Assembly: GCA_036382855.1 (NCBI GenBank)
Contig: DASVPO010000014.1
Location: 141,257 to 205,256 of the forward strand
Reading direction: 5' to 3'
Source: DASVTR01 sp036382855
Lineage (GTDB): Bacteria > Acidobacteriota > Blastocatellia > Pyrinomonadales > Pyrinomonadaceae
Length of the DNA: 64,000 nucleotides
In this document: piece after piece, positions 24,550 to 34,200 of the stretch
Layout of the letters: every line of letters starts with the position of its first letter
How positions within the stretch are numbered: the first letter of the stretch is position 1
Position numbers and translations under genes: made by a program
The notes under the pieces: generated by a model
The model's input: the letters and a program-made list of their open reading frames with translations, nothing else
Told to the model about the DNA's origin: nothing
The model's database searches: none

Positions 24550-25449
24550 ATGAAGCAACGCAGGGCCATCTTAATTTCAAATCCGAACGCGGGGCGCAGC
24601 CTGGAGCGACGCGAGCGCGACGTGGCGAGCTTTCGCGAGTATCTCAAATCGCGCGGCGTAGAGGTTGAAGTTGTCAACACAAAGGGGCCGAATGATGCTG
24701 CGCGCTTGGCGGCGCAGGCGGCACGTGACGGCGTGCGTGAAGTGATAGTCTCAGGCGGCGACGGAACTATCAACGAGGCGCTGCAAGGTCTGGTCGGGAC
24801 GAAAGTCAAACTAGGTATCTGGCCGAAGGGAACGGCAAATGTGCTGGCGCGCGAACTCAAGATTCCGCTCAACCTGAAGGGCGCGGCCGATGTAATCGCG
24901 CGCGGAGCGACATCCACTGTGCATGTCGGCTGCGCGATTATGGAGAAGACGGATGAACGCCGTTATTTTTTCCTGATGGCGGGAGTTGGATTGGACGCTT
25001 CGGTCGTGCGGCATGTGCGGCCCGGTTTGAAGCGGCGCGTCGGCGAAGCGGCTTTCTGGTATGCGGGCCTCGGGCATCTTGCACACTGGCAGCCCGTCAC
25101 GTTCAGGGTTGAGATTGACGGCGAGAGTTTTCCGGCGACGTTTGCGGCCATCGGCAACGCTCCGCACTACGGCGGCAATCTGGCGATTACGCCGCGCGCT
25201 CATCTGGGCCAACCTGAGTTTGAAGTCTGTCTTGTTGATTCGCACAGCCGTCTGCATTACCTCTATTTGCTAACGCACGCGATGCGTGAGGGCGGCGTCC
25301 CAACTAAGACGCGCGGCGTACGCTTCATACGCACAACGCGCACGCGCGTCGAAGGCGATGCGCTCGTGCAGGTTGACGGAGAATTAATCGGAAGCCTTCC
25401 GATGTCATTCGAAGTTGGCCCAACGCCCATCGAGATTCTGACGCCGTAG
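24550..25449 (+). CDS. Diacylglycerol/sphingosine kinase-like lipid kinase (YegS/BmrU family)
   Basis: The 299-residue soluble kinase transfers phosphate from ATP to a lipid such as diacylglycerol. It begins with NPNAG near residue 11 and has the nucleotide loop SGGDGTINEAL (68-78) and the later LGIWPKGTANVLARE. The C-terminal beta-sandwich domain ends VDGELIGSLP, with the QVDGE motif typical of the family. The length is normal. It is monocistronic, with about 230 bases upstream in which I see no gene and no clear promoter. Confidence 0.9.
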   Translation: MKQRRAILISNPNAGRSLERRERDVASFREYLKSRGVEVEVVNTKGPNDAARLAAQAARDGVREVIVSGGDGTINEALQGLVGTKVKLGIWPKGTANVLARELKIPLNLKGAADVIARGATSTVHVGCAIMEKTDERRYFFLMAGVGLDASVVRHVRPGLKRRVGEAAFWYAGLGHLAHWQPVTFRVEIDGESFPATFAAIGNAPHYGGNLAITPRAHLGQPEFEVCLVDSHSRLHYLYLLTHAMREGGVPTKTRGVRFIRTTRTRVEGDALVQVDGELIGSLPMSFEVGPTPIEILTP

Positions 25450-25498
25450 GATAAGCGAGCCGTATTTTATTAACGCAGAACGATGAAGAGGCGGCTCT

Positions 25499-27469
25499 TC
25501 ATCTTGCGACGGCGTGCTCTCCGTCTTCAGGCATCATCATTCCCAGTTGCTTTCCCGTTCCTCCGTTGACCCAGGCGTTACGTGTGGTCTGCTCGCGCGG
25601 CGAGGCATCTTTTTTCTCTTCGATGTGATAGTCGTAGCGTTCGGGCGGGCCGAGAGTAAGACGCGCGGACTGCGTGCGACCGTTGCGGCGGATGATGAAG
25701 GGGATGCTCGCTCCTTCTCTGTAGCGGTTGAGGGTGGTTTGCCAGTTGTCGCGGTTGACATCCGTGCCGCCGATTGAGACGAGCACGTCGCCCTGGTCGA
25801 GTCCGGCGTTTTCGGCGGGCGAGTTGTTGCGGACGTTTGTGATTTTCAGGCTCGTCTGATTCGAGGGGTCGAGCGTGATGCCTGCCGTGTAGGCTTGCGG
25901 CGCGGGCGCACGCGTTATTCGCAACCCGGCGGCGGCGAGCGCTTCATCGTAGGGCGGCATCTCTGTTCCGCGCACGTAGCGTTCGAAGAATTGATGAAAA
26001 TCCGCGCCCGCGACCTCGCGCACGACGCGCTCGAAATCTTCCGGCGTGTAGCCGCGCCCGCGCAGATAGTAGGTAGCGGTCGGACTCTTTACGTAAAACT
26101 CTTCGTACATGCGTCGCAGCACATCGTCTAAGCTCGCGCGCCCGTTCGTGCGCCCACGAATCAGGAGGTCCAGCACGAGCGCGAGCACTTCACCTTTGAA
26201 GTAGTAGCTGATGGATGTGTTTGCAAGATTGGTGCGTTGCGCGTGGGGCGCGCCGTCCAGAAAGGGCGCGCTCAAGCTGGATTCTTCGGCGCTCATCAAG
26301 CGGCTGCCCGGCGCGTTTTCGACACCCGTGACGACGAGGCTCAGCGTTTGCAGAAACTCTTTGTTGTTCCAGATGCGAGCGCGGCGTTGCATCAGGTGGC
26401 CGTAGTAGTTGGTGATGCCTTCGACTATCCACAGGCTGCGCGTGTTGAGCGGGCGCGTGAAATCCCATGGGCCAAGTTCCGTGGGCCTGAGGCGCTTGAC
26501 GTTCCAGACGTGGAAGAATTCATGTGCGACGGTGTCAATCGCGTTGTTGTAGGTTTCGAGGTCTGAGAGAGTGCCTGACTCGATAATCTGCGTCGAGGTT
26601 AGATGCTCCATGCCGTCGCTCGAATGGCCGTCGGCCGCAAAGTGAAGCATGAAAGTGTAGCTCTCAAAATCGGGCGTTCCCCACATCGCCGTCTCAGCGC
26701 GGACGACGCGTTCTATGTCGCGCACGAGCGACTGCCGCCTTCCGCCTTCATCGCCTAAAGAATGGACGACGACGCGGTAGGTCTTGCCGTCAAGCTTGAA
26801 CTCGTCGAGCGTCCAGTCAGGCCCGATTTCGGTCGGCGTGTCAATCAGCAGGTCGTAGTTGGGAAACTGCCAACGGAGTTGGCCGGGACTCTTGCTCGCG
26901 GCGTTGATAGCGCGCCAGCCCTGCGGCGGCTTGACCTGAAGCGTGACGGGGTCTTGCTTGTGGCCGACGATGTACATGAAAACGGAGCCGCCATTAACGG
27001 AAGCATGCCGCTCGTTGAGTTGGGAAAACGTGCCCGAAAGGTCGTCGCCAAAAACCTTGTAACCGACCTGTATCTTTTTATGACCGCCGGTCTGCACGCG
27101 CCACGTCTGGTTGTCCATACGCACAACGCGCAAAGGTTGCGGCGCGCAGGGCGCAGGGTCGGAACAGTTGTTGTCGCGCGCGTGCGACTCAAACTCCTGC
27201 ACGTTTTTCGCGAAGTCGAAAATCGCGTAGCGTCCGGGCGACCAGCGCGGCATCTGAAAATCGAGCGCATTATCCGTCGCTTCCCCGCCAATCTCCACCT
27301 CTATGCTGACTTCAAAGAGATGCGAGGACGGACGCGGCAGCGCCAGATTGTAGCCGATTGAGGCGAGTGGCTGCTCTGGACCGGCCAGCGCGGGCACAAT
27401 AGAGAGCAGCAGGAGCACGAAGAGCAGCGCAAGGCGCAAGGTGAGACGCGGCACATGGGAGATTATCAT
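25499..27469 (-). CDS. Exported M61-family metallopeptidase with PDZ domain
   Basis: Glycyl-aminopeptidase-like zinc protease. From ATG 27469 the 656-residue product has a signal peptide (hydrophobic about 12-29, ending VPALA), an M61 N-terminal beta domain (about 35-240), the catalytic domain with zinc motif HEFFH (about 316-320, in AHEFFHVWNVKRLRP) and a C-terminal PDZ domain (about 530-620; NNSPAENAGLDQGDVLVSIGG). A frame open further upstream begins with GTG 27508, but the ATG has a GGAG upstream and directly opens the signal. It acts outside the inner membrane. It is monocistronic and convergent with the lipid kinase. Confidence 0.92.
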   Translation of the reverse strand: MIISHVPRLTLRLALLFVLLLLSIVPALAGPEQPLASIGYNLALPRPSSHLFEVSIEVEIGGEATDNALDFQMPRWSPGRYAIFDFAKNVQEFESHARDNNCSDPAPCAPQPLRVVRMDNQTWRVQTGGHKKIQVGYKVFGDDLSGTFSQLNERHASVNGGSVFMYIVGHKQDPVTLQVKPPQGWRAINAASKSPGQLRWQFPNYDLLIDTPTEIGPDWTLDEFKLDGKTYRVVVHSLGDEGGRRQSLVRDIERVVRAETAMWGTPDFESYTFMLHFAADGHSSDGMEHLTSTQIIESGTLSDLETYNNAIDTVAHEFFHVWNVKRLRPTELGPWDFTRPLNTRSLWIVEGITNYYGHLMQRRARIWNNKEFLQTLSLVVTGVENAPGSRLMSAEESSLSAPFLDGAPHAQRTNLANTSISYYFKGEVLALVLDLLIRGRTNGRASLDDVLRRMYEEFYVKSPTATYYLRGRGYTPEDFERVVREVAGADFHQFFERYVRGTEMPPYDEALAAAGLRITRAPAPQAYTAGITLDPSNQTSLKITNVRNNSPAENAGLDQGDVLVSIGGTDVNRDNWQTTLNRYREGASIPFIIRRNGRTQSARLTLGPPERYDYHIEEKKDASPREQTTRNAWVNGGTGKQLGMMMPEDGEHAVAR

Positions 27470-27768
27470 CGTCGTCAAACTCCGACTTGAGAAAGATGCA
27501 CGAGGCACACCGCCGAGGAGCGAGAGACTGCGGTCGCGCGATTATGTGTATTTCTCAAGCTGCTGTCAAAAGAAAAGTGGGCCAGCAGAAAGACCAACTG
27601 TTGCTCTGCTGATTCTACGCGTGAAGCTGCCCCGGCGGTTTCATTATAACGCGCCTCCTCGTTTCTCTGAACGGCTGGCTTGACGCGCCACGCGCCCGTC
27701 GGCTAGTTTGGAAAATCGCTGCAAAGCTTCGTAGTTTCCAAAAAATTTCTCTTTCCTGATCAACGCCG

Positions 27769-28992
27769 ATGAGCACAACCGAGCGTCTTTATTACAATGA
27801 CTCGCACCTGACGGAATTCGAGGCGCGTGTGACGAGCGTGGGCGAGCTGGCCGACACAGGGGGCACAACGCGCGTCGCCCTGACGCTCGACCGCACGGCC
27901 TTTTATCCGACGGGCGGCGGCCAGCCGAGCGATATGGGACTGCTCAACGAGACACGCGTCCTCGAATGCGTTGATGCAGACGAACATGTCCTGCACCTCA
28001 TCGAAGGACCGCGGTTGGAAGTGGGCACGACCGTCTCGGGCCGCGTTGATTGGCCGCGCCGTCTGGATCATCTACAGCAGCACACGGGCCAGCATATTCT
28101 CTCGCAAGCCTTCGTCCAACTCTTCGACGCAGAGACGCGCAGCTTTCGCATGTCGGAAAAGACGGCCGAGATTGACGTGGCTCTTGACAACGCATCCGAT
28201 GAACGCATCGAGCAGGCTGTGGAATTAGCCAACAGTATTATCTGGGAAGACAGGCGCGTGCAGGTGCGGCAGGTGACGAAGGAGGATGCAGCGCAGTTGC
28301 CGCTGCGTAAAGATTCAGAGCGCGAGGGCGAGCTTCGCATCATCGAGATTGAAGGCTTCGACCTGAGTCCGTGCGGCGGCACACACGCGGCGCGGACGGG
28401 CGAAGTCGGCATCATCTGCGTCCGCTCGTGGGAACGCGCGAAGGGGCTGGCGCGCATCGAGTTTGTAGCCGGAGCGCGCGTGCTCAGGGATTACAATCAG
28501 GCTAATCAAACTGCAAGACAAATCGCCTCGCTCTTTAGCGCCGGGCGCGACGAAGCCGCAGCTTCCGTGTTGCGCCTACTCGAAGAGAACAAGCAGCTTC
28601 TACGACAGGTGCGCGCCCTTGAAGAAGTGACGACGAGAACCGAGGCGGAAGAATTACTGAAGGAGGCGCGCGAAGCGGCGGGCGGCACACAACTCGTTAG
28701 TCACATCTTTGACAATCGCACCGCAGACTCTCTGAAAAAAATCTCGCTCTCAGTTATCACTCGTCCGCGCGTCGTCGCCCTGCTCGGCTCGCGCGACCAG
28801 GATACTGCGCGCTTAGTCTTCGCACGCTCGGCCGATGCTCCCGGCGACATGAATGCGCTGATGCGTGAAGCCTGCCAGATGCTCGACGGTCGCGGCGGAG
28901 GCAAGCCGGACATGGCACAGGGCGGCGGCCGCAACGCATCAAGGCTGGAAGAAGCCCTTGAAGCCGCTGCCGAGAGTATTATTAACTCATAA
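27769..28992 (+). CDS. Alanyl-tRNA editing protein (AlaX-L/AlaX-II-like)
   Basis: Trans-editing enzyme that hydrolyses mischarged Ser-tRNA(Ala) or Gly-tRNA(Ala). The 407-residue product has an AlaRS-like second additional domain with zinc ligands H105 and H109 (HTGQH) and C202/H206 (CGGTH), preceded by YPTGGGQPSD. A C-terminal DHHA1 domain (about 260-407) has the RGGGKPDMAQGGG signature. No aminoacylation core is present, so this is free-standing editing, not AlaRS. A palindromic repeat follows at 29020-29113. Confidence 0.92.
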   Translation: MSTTERLYYNDSHLTEFEARVTSVGELADTGGTTRVALTLDRTAFYPTGGGQPSDMGLLNETRVLECVDADEHVLHLIEGPRLEVGTTVSGRVDWPRRLDHLQQHTGQHILSQAFVQLFDAETRSFRMSEKTAEIDVALDNASDERIEQAVELANSIIWEDRRVQVRQVTKEDAAQLPLRKDSEREGELRIIEIEGFDLSPCGGTHAARTGEVGIICVRSWERAKGLARIEFVAGARVLRDYNQANQTARQIASLFSAGRDEAAASVLRLLEENKQLLRQVRALEEVTTRTEAEELLKEAREAAGGTQLVSHIFDNRTADSLKKISLSVITRPRVVALLGSRDQDTARLVFARSADAPGDMNALMREACQMLDGRGGGKPDMAQGGGRNASRLEEALEAAAESIINS

Positions 28993-29019
28993 CCAAATTT
29001 CCAACGCAGAGGGTAAGAA

Positions 29020-29113
29020 GAAAGGTGGAAAAGGGGAAGAGGGTAAACGGGCAAAGGGAAAGGCAAGCGGCCTTCCTTTTTACCTGTTACCCTTTACCCT
29101 TTTCCCCATCTTT
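29020..29113. repeat. Palindromic intergenic repeat, GGTAAAAGG-like family
   Basis: The left arm (29020-29066) is a run of AAAGGTGGAAAAGGGG-like units. The right arm (29071-29113) carries the inverted CCTTTTTACC/CCCTTTTCCCC units; the loop is very short (GCGG). It follows the alanyl-tRNA editing gene. The rest of the gap to 29334 holds only an imperfect AAGCCGCC/GGCGGGCTT pair and no gene. Confidence 0.8.
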
Positions 29114-29334
29114 ATTTGCGCCCTCTTAGTTTGCTTTCTCTAATTTTAGCTTGAGATAGCTCGCTCAAAAGCCGCCTTTTTGTTTCTCAGGGCGGGCTTC
29201 AAGCTACCTCAAGAATTTCTCAACCCGTCCTTGGATAATTCAAACTGCCGACAACAGAAAGTTTCATAACGCGCTGAAGAGCGCCGTTTCTATTGATTTG
29301 TAATTAACGCGTAAACCCTTATGGAGGCAGACTG

Positions 29335-32300
29335 ATGTTACGTTTCCTGAAATTATTTTCATCCGCTTCAATCTTGCGGAAAGCACTGACAATGGGGCTG
29401 TGCGCCGCAATGCTGCTGGCAGCCGCCGCCTCATCCCTCATTAGAAAGGGCAGCGCGCAGCAACGCGCGAACACCATCAACACAGGGCTGTGGCAGGACG
29501 TTGCGGAAAACGCTATTCAACTGGCAGGCGAACGCACAATCATTCCGCGTGTTTATCGAACAGTGCAGGTAAACAAGTCTGCGCTCGCGCAGGTGTTGGC
29601 CCAAGCTCCTATGGAGTTCACGGCGACGGCTAAGAGTGCGCAAGTTACCTTGAGCGTGCCGATGCCTGATGGCACGCTCGGTCGCTTCCGTATCGAGGAA
29701 TCGCCCATTATGGAGCCGGGCCTCGCCGCGCAGTTTCCCGGAATCAAGACCTATCGCGGGCAGGGCTTGGACGACCCGACGGCCACAGCGCGTTTTGACT
29801 TAACGCCCGCAGGCTTTCACGCCATCATTCTTTCGGCCGGCGACACAGTTTACGTTGACCCTTATGCGAAGGGCGACACCACAAACTACATCAGCTATTT
29901 CAAGCGCGACCTGCCGGACGGCCCGCGCTACGAGTGTCGCGTTGGCGACTTTGATGGCGCGGCTGGCAAATCGCCCGTGCCCGGCGCTCTCGAAGTTCAG
30001 CCGAATCTAGCGCCCCACGCTGGCACGCTCCGCAGCTATCGCCTCGCGCTCGCCGTGACGGGCGAGTACACGCTGTATCACGCGCCTGACCTGCTTGAGC
30101 CTGATGCGACGAGAAAGCAGAAGGCATTCACCGCGCTCGTCACAACGCTCAACCGCGTTAACGGCATTTACGAGCGCGACGTTTCCGTCCGCATGATTCT
30201 CGTCGAAGATGAGATGGAAATCGTCTACACGAATCCGGCGACAGACCCGTATCAAGCAGACCCGCTCGGCATCAGCATGCTCGTAGAGAATCAGGTAAAC
30301 CTCGATACGCCTGAACCAGTCGGCCCGATTGGCGAAGGCAACTACGACATAGGCCACGTGATGAGCACGGGTTTTGGCGGCGTGGCCTACCTCGAATCCG
30401 TTTGCGACCGCGGCGACCCGGACGTGCCCGGCGACGGCTTTAACGCCGGCGGCTTCACCGGCCTCGACACGCCCGAAGGCGACGGCTTCGATATTGACTT
30501 CGTTGCACACGAGATGGGCCACCAGTTCGGCGGCAACCATACCTTTAACGGTTCAGAGGGCAGTTGCAGTGGCAACGCCGAAGGCCCTGCGGCGATGGAG
30601 CCGGGCAGCGGCTCGACCATACAGGCTTACGCAGGCATCTGCGGCTCGCAGGACTTGCAGTTGCACAGCGACGCCTATTTCCACGTTAAGAGCCTCGAAG
30701 AAATCATTGACTTCACGGAAGGCAACGGCCACAGCGGCGGCGACGGCGATGCCTGCTCCGTCAAGACAGCGGTTGCCAACAACGCGCCCACCGTCAACGC
30801 CGGTGCGGATTACACGATTCCGAAGAACACGCCGTTTACCTTGACGGCTACGGGCAGCGACCCCGACGGCGACCCGCTCACCTTCGCATGGGAGGAATAC
30901 GACACAGGCCCCGCTTCGCCGCCCGACACGGACGCCGACGGCCAGCCGCGTCCCATCTTCCGTTCCTATAACCCGACGCTCAATCCGTCGCGCACTTTTC
31001 CCAGCTTGCAGTACATACTGAACAACGGCAACACGCCGCCACAGACTTACGACTGCGGCCGCGGCGCTGCCGACCCCTGCCTGACAGGCGAGATACTGCC
31101 GCAGATTGAGCGCACTATGAAGTTTCAGGTAACGGCGCGCGACAACCGCGCGGCGGGCGGCGGCGTCAATGCAGACCTGATGCAGGTCAGCGTTCGAGCA
31201 AATGCAGGGCCGTTCGTCGTCACCGCGCCGAACACAGGCGTCAGCCTGCCCGGCAACTCATCGCAGACCGTGACGTGGGACGTGGCGAACACTAACGTCG
31301 CGCCTATCAACGCAGCCAACGTTAAGATTTCACTTTCGACCGACGGCGGCAACACCTTCCCCGTCGTGCTCGCAGCCAGCACGCCCAACGACGGAGCGGA
31401 AGCTGTTAACATTCCAGACACGGCAACCAGCATGGCCCGCATCAAGGTCGAAGCCGTCGGCAACATCTTCTTCGATATTTCCAACACGGACTTCACTATC
31501 ACAGGCACGTCTGCTGCCATCCCGCGCCTACGCATCAGCGACTTCGACGGCGACAACAAGACAGACACAGCCGTCTGGCGTAAGAACTCAACTGGCGATT
31601 GGGTGCTCTTCAAGAGCACGACCAACGGCCTGCAAATCCAAACCGATTGGGGTCACGCCAACCTCAGCGACATAGCCGTGCCCGGCGACTACGATGGCGA
31701 CGAAAAGACAGACTTCGCCGTCTGGCGTTCAAGCGAAGGCAACTGGTACATCATTCAATCGAGCACCGGCACCGTCCGTCTCGAAGGCTGGGGACAATCC
31801 GGCGATGTGCCGACGCCCGGCGATTTCGATGGCGACGGAAAAACGGATGTCGCAGTCTTCAGAGCAAACGAAGGCAACTGGTACATACGCCAGTCTGGCG
31901 GCGGCAACGTCGTACAGGGATGGGGCACGGCCGGCGATAAAGTTGTCCACAGGGATTACGATGGCGACGGCAAGACAGACATGGCCGTCTATCGTCCAAA
32001 CGAGGGCAACTGGTATGTCCTGAAGAGCACGGGCGGCGCGCTCATACAGGGATGGGGTCTGAGCAGCGACCAACCAGTTCCCGGTGATTACGACGGCGAC
32101 GGGCTTTCAGACTTCGCCGTCTTCCGCGCGGGCGAGGGCAACTGGTACATACGCGGCAGCGGCGGCAACAACACCGTCCGCAGTTGGGGCATCGGCACGG
32201 ACGTGCCCGTTCCCGGCGACTATGATGGCGATAACAAGACGGACATCGCCGTCTGGCGCGGCTCGGAAGGCACATGGTACATCATTCAAAGCTCCAACAA

Positions 32301-32370
32301 TGGCGTCACCCTGCGCGCTCTCGGTCTGAGCGGAGACGTTCCTGTGCCCTCTGCCTATCTACCTCAATAA
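29335..32370 (+). CDS. Large exported reprolysin-like zinc metalloprotease with FG-GAP-like repeats
   Basis: The 1011-residue secreted protein has a signal peptide (about 15-42, ending GSAQ), a propeptide region (about 50-215), a reprolysin (M12B-type) catalytic domain with zinc motif HEMGHQFGGNH at 392-402, and beta-sandwich modules (about 480-730). The C-terminal part (about 735-1011) has about seven FG-GAP/VCBS-like repeats of about 37 residues, each with a DYDGDGKTDFAVWR-like calcium loop and GNWYI. The repeats would fold as a beta propeller for binding or secretion. A role in degrading external protein is likely. The ATG follows GGAGG upstream. A strong terminator closes the gene. Confidence 0.92.
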   Translation: MLRFLKLFSSASILRKALTMGLCAAMLLAAAASSLIRKGSAQQRANTINTGLWQDVAENAIQLAGERTIIPRVYRTVQVNKSALAQVLAQAPMEFTATAKSAQVTLSVPMPDGTLGRFRIEESPIMEPGLAAQFPGIKTYRGQGLDDPTATARFDLTPAGFHAIILSAGDTVYVDPYAKGDTTNYISYFKRDLPDGPRYECRVGDFDGAAGKSPVPGALEVQPNLAPHAGTLRSYRLALAVTGEYTLYHAPDLLEPDATRKQKAFTALVTTLNRVNGIYERDVSVRMILVEDEMEIVYTNPATDPYQADPLGISMLVENQVNLDTPEPVGPIGEGNYDIGHVMSTGFGGVAYLESVCDRGDPDVPGDGFNAGGFTGLDTPEGDGFDIDFVAHEMGHQFGGNHTFNGSEGSCSGNAEGPAAMEPGSGSTIQAYAGICGSQDLQLHSDAYFHVKSLEEIIDFTEGNGHSGGDGDACSVKTAVANNAPTVNAGADYTIPKNTPFTLTATGSDPDGDPLTFAWEEYDTGPASPPDTDADGQPRPIFRSYNPTLNPSRTFPSLQYILNNGNTPPQTYDCGRGAADPCLTGEILPQIERTMKFQVTARDNRAAGGGVNADLMQVSVRANAGPFVVTAPNTGVSLPGNSSQTVTWDVANTNVAPINAANVKISLSTDGGNTFPVVLAASTPNDGAEAVNIPDTATSMARIKVEAVGNIFFDISNTDFTITGTSAAIPRLRISDFDGDNKTDTAVWRKNSTGDWVLFKSTTNGLQIQTDWGHANLSDIAVPGDYDGDEKTDFAVWRSSEGNWYIIQSSTGTVRLEGWGQSGDVPTPGDFDGDGKTDVAVFRANEGNWYIRQSGGGNVVQGWGTAGDKVVHRDYDGDGKTDMAVYRPNEGNWYVLKSTGGALIQGWGLSSDQPVPGDYDGDGLSDFAVFRAGEGNWYIRGSGGNNTVRSWGIGTDVPVPGDYDGDNKTDIAVWRGSEGTWYIIQSSNNGVTLRALGLSGDVPVPSAYLPQ

Positions 32371-32412
32371 AGCGGGCGCGGGCTGAGTAAGAACAATCGA
32401 GCTACCTCATTC

Positions 32413-32458
32413 GAGGGCCGGAGTTTAAATTCCGTTTTAAGCTCCGGCCCTCTTTTTC
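32413..32458 (+). terminator. Intrinsic terminator after the metalloprotease gene
   Basis: GAGGGCCGGAG (32413-32423) pairs perfectly with CTCCGGCCCTC (32442-32452) and is followed by TTTTTC. The inner AAATT/AATTT steps extend it. The remaining bases to 32643 hold no visible gene. Confidence 0.9.
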
Positions 32459-32643
32459 ATCCAGCTTTCGCGCGTGCAGCTCACGCCGCCGCTAACTCTT
32501 GTCAATAAGGCTGATGATATTGTACTTTCCAGACTGAGCCGCGCGCGCACACGACGCAGACCGTATGTTGCTTCCAGCCTCTTAATTTTGCGGGCTGCCA
32601 AGAGCTTGCGTGCTTTGAGTTTCGGACGAACTGGAGAGCGTAG

Positions 32644-33444
32644 ATGAAACGTTGCCCTGCCTGCCAGCGCACATACACGGATGAGTCGCTGACCTTTTGT
32701 CTGGAAGACGGCTCGCCGCTCCTGAGCGAAGCATCATCTTCCGCTTCATCCGACGAGCCACCGGCGACGATGATTTTCAACGAGCCGCCCGCGACGAGCA
32801 GCAACCGCAGCGCAGCGCCGACCGAAGTTTATAACGCCAACGCAACTCAGGGCACTACTCCTCCTTCGCCTGCACAGAACACCAGCGGCGGCGCGTCTTA
32901 CGGACAGACTACTCCGCCGCCCTCCTGGACACCTCAACCATCAGCGCCACACTCGCAGCCGTTCGGTCAAACCAGTTGGCCTGCGGCGACGGGCGTTGCA
33001 GCGCCGAACAAGTTTCTGCTCGGAATCATCGGCGGCGTCGTGATGGCGTTGCCGTCTCTCGTTCCGGCAATTCAGTTTGGCTGCTGCCTGTGGGCTGCTG
33101 CGGGCGGACTGTTGGCCGCCGCCCTCTACATCAAAAAGTCTCCGACTAAAGTTGAGTTAGGCGAAGGCGCAATCCTCGGAGCTATCGCTGGCGGAGTCGG
33201 CGGCCTGATTAATCTCGTCGCCGGTCTGCCGCTGGCTTATGCTCTCTACGGGCCAGCAGGGCCTTACAAGCCGGAGGATGGAAGCTACGGCGGCGTAATG
33301 GTCGTGGTCGGAATTTTCGGGACTCTGATGCTTGTAGGCTTTGCAGTTGCCGGAGGATTGCTGGCCGTGCCTATGTTTGAGAAGCGCAAGAGCGGGCCAA
33401 ACGCACCGCCGCCCTACGGCGGCAGCGCAGGCGGCTACAGGTAA
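32644..33444 (+). CDS. Zinc-ribbon membrane protein, unknown function
   Basis: The 266-residue protein has an N-terminal zinc finger MKRCPACQRTYTDESLTFC (C4, C7, C19), a type repeatedly seen at the start of Acidobacteria membrane proteins. A disordered Pro/Ser/Thr/Gln-rich stretch follows (about 30-115). Then come four hydrophobic helices (about 122-145, 147-163, 180-205 and 220-240) of a glycine-rich membrane domain, and a basic Pro/Gly tail. The function is unknown. It is transcribed with the next secreted gene, 83 bases on. Confidence 0.75.
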   Translation: MKRCPACQRTYTDESLTFCLEDGSPLLSEASSSASSDEPPATMIFNEPPATSSNRSAAPTEVYNANATQGTTPPSPAQNTSGGASYGQTTPPPSWTPQPSAPHSQPFGQTSWPAATGVAAPNKFLLGIIGGVVMALPSLVPAIQFGCCLWAAAGGLLAAALYIKKSPTKVELGEGAILGAIAGGVGGLINLVAGLPLAYALYGPAGPYKPEDGSYGGVMVVVGIFGTLMLVGFAVAGGLLAVPMFEKRKSGPNAPPPYGGSAGGYR

Positions 33445-33527
33445 ATCACGACGCGTGCGACCGATGAAAGACATGCTGACTGCAATTTCAAAATCGCGTC
33501 ATGGCTGGTAGCTCTGGAGGTTTGACG

Positions 33528-34052
33528 ATGAAGAGAATCGTTGTGCTGTCGCTCTTGCTGGTTTGCGTGCTTCCGAGTCTGGTTTCCGCTACGGCCAAAG
33601 ACGACTTTACGCTTTCCGTCTCTCTAGTCATTGGAGAGCGCAGCCGCGACAGCCACGCCGAGACGACGCTCATCCGTCTCGCAGGCAACAATCTAACTTA
33701 TGAGCGAACCTATAGCGGCGCTGGCGCTGGCAGACGAGAGCCTGTGCGCAGAGAGTTTAAGCTCAAGGGAAGCGAGATTGCGCGACTGAAGAGTCTGGTT
33801 AAGGAGAAAAATCTGCTCGGCTCCGGCGGCCTCAATTTCAAGCCCGCCGCCGGACAACTCACCTACTTCGAGATGAACATACGCGTTACACTCAAGGGCA
33901 TCATCAGTACGCAGGAACTCTCCGGCCCGCGCGCCGCTACCAACATCAAAGAGGAGCGCGTCTATCAAAAATCCATGGCCCTGCTGCAAGAGCTTTACCG
34001 CCTCATCAACCTGCGCGAACAGGGCATCAACTACGAGGAGCCTGTCAGTTAA
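33528..34052 (+). CDS. Exported protein of unknown function
   Basis: The 174-residue product has a signal peptide (MKRIVVLSLLLVCVLPSLVSA). The mature part is beta-strand-rich and basic and is not recognised. ATG 33528 follows TGGAGG by seven bases; the upstream ATG 33501 would put the ribosome site inside the gene. The convergent gap of about 150 bases to the next gene contains no strong terminator, only an outer CTCGCC/GGCGAG pair. Confidence 0.7.
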   Translation: MKRIVVLSLLLVCVLPSLVSATAKDDFTLSVSLVIGERSRDSHAETTLIRLAGNNLTYERTYSGAGAGRREPVRREFKLKGSEIARLKSLVKEKNLLGSGGLNFKPAAGQLTYFEMNIRVTLKGIISTQELSGPRAATNIKEERVYQKSMALLQELYRLINLREQGINYEEPVS

Positions 34053-34200
34053 GCTGCAAGAACGTTCAGTCAAGATTATCAATCTGCAAGCCCACAGGAT
34101 TCGCGCCCGCCGCCTTAATACTGTCTATCACTCTCGCCACCTCGCCATACGTGATTGAGATACGTGAGCGCCGCGACGGCGATGAACGATGAGAGGCGAG

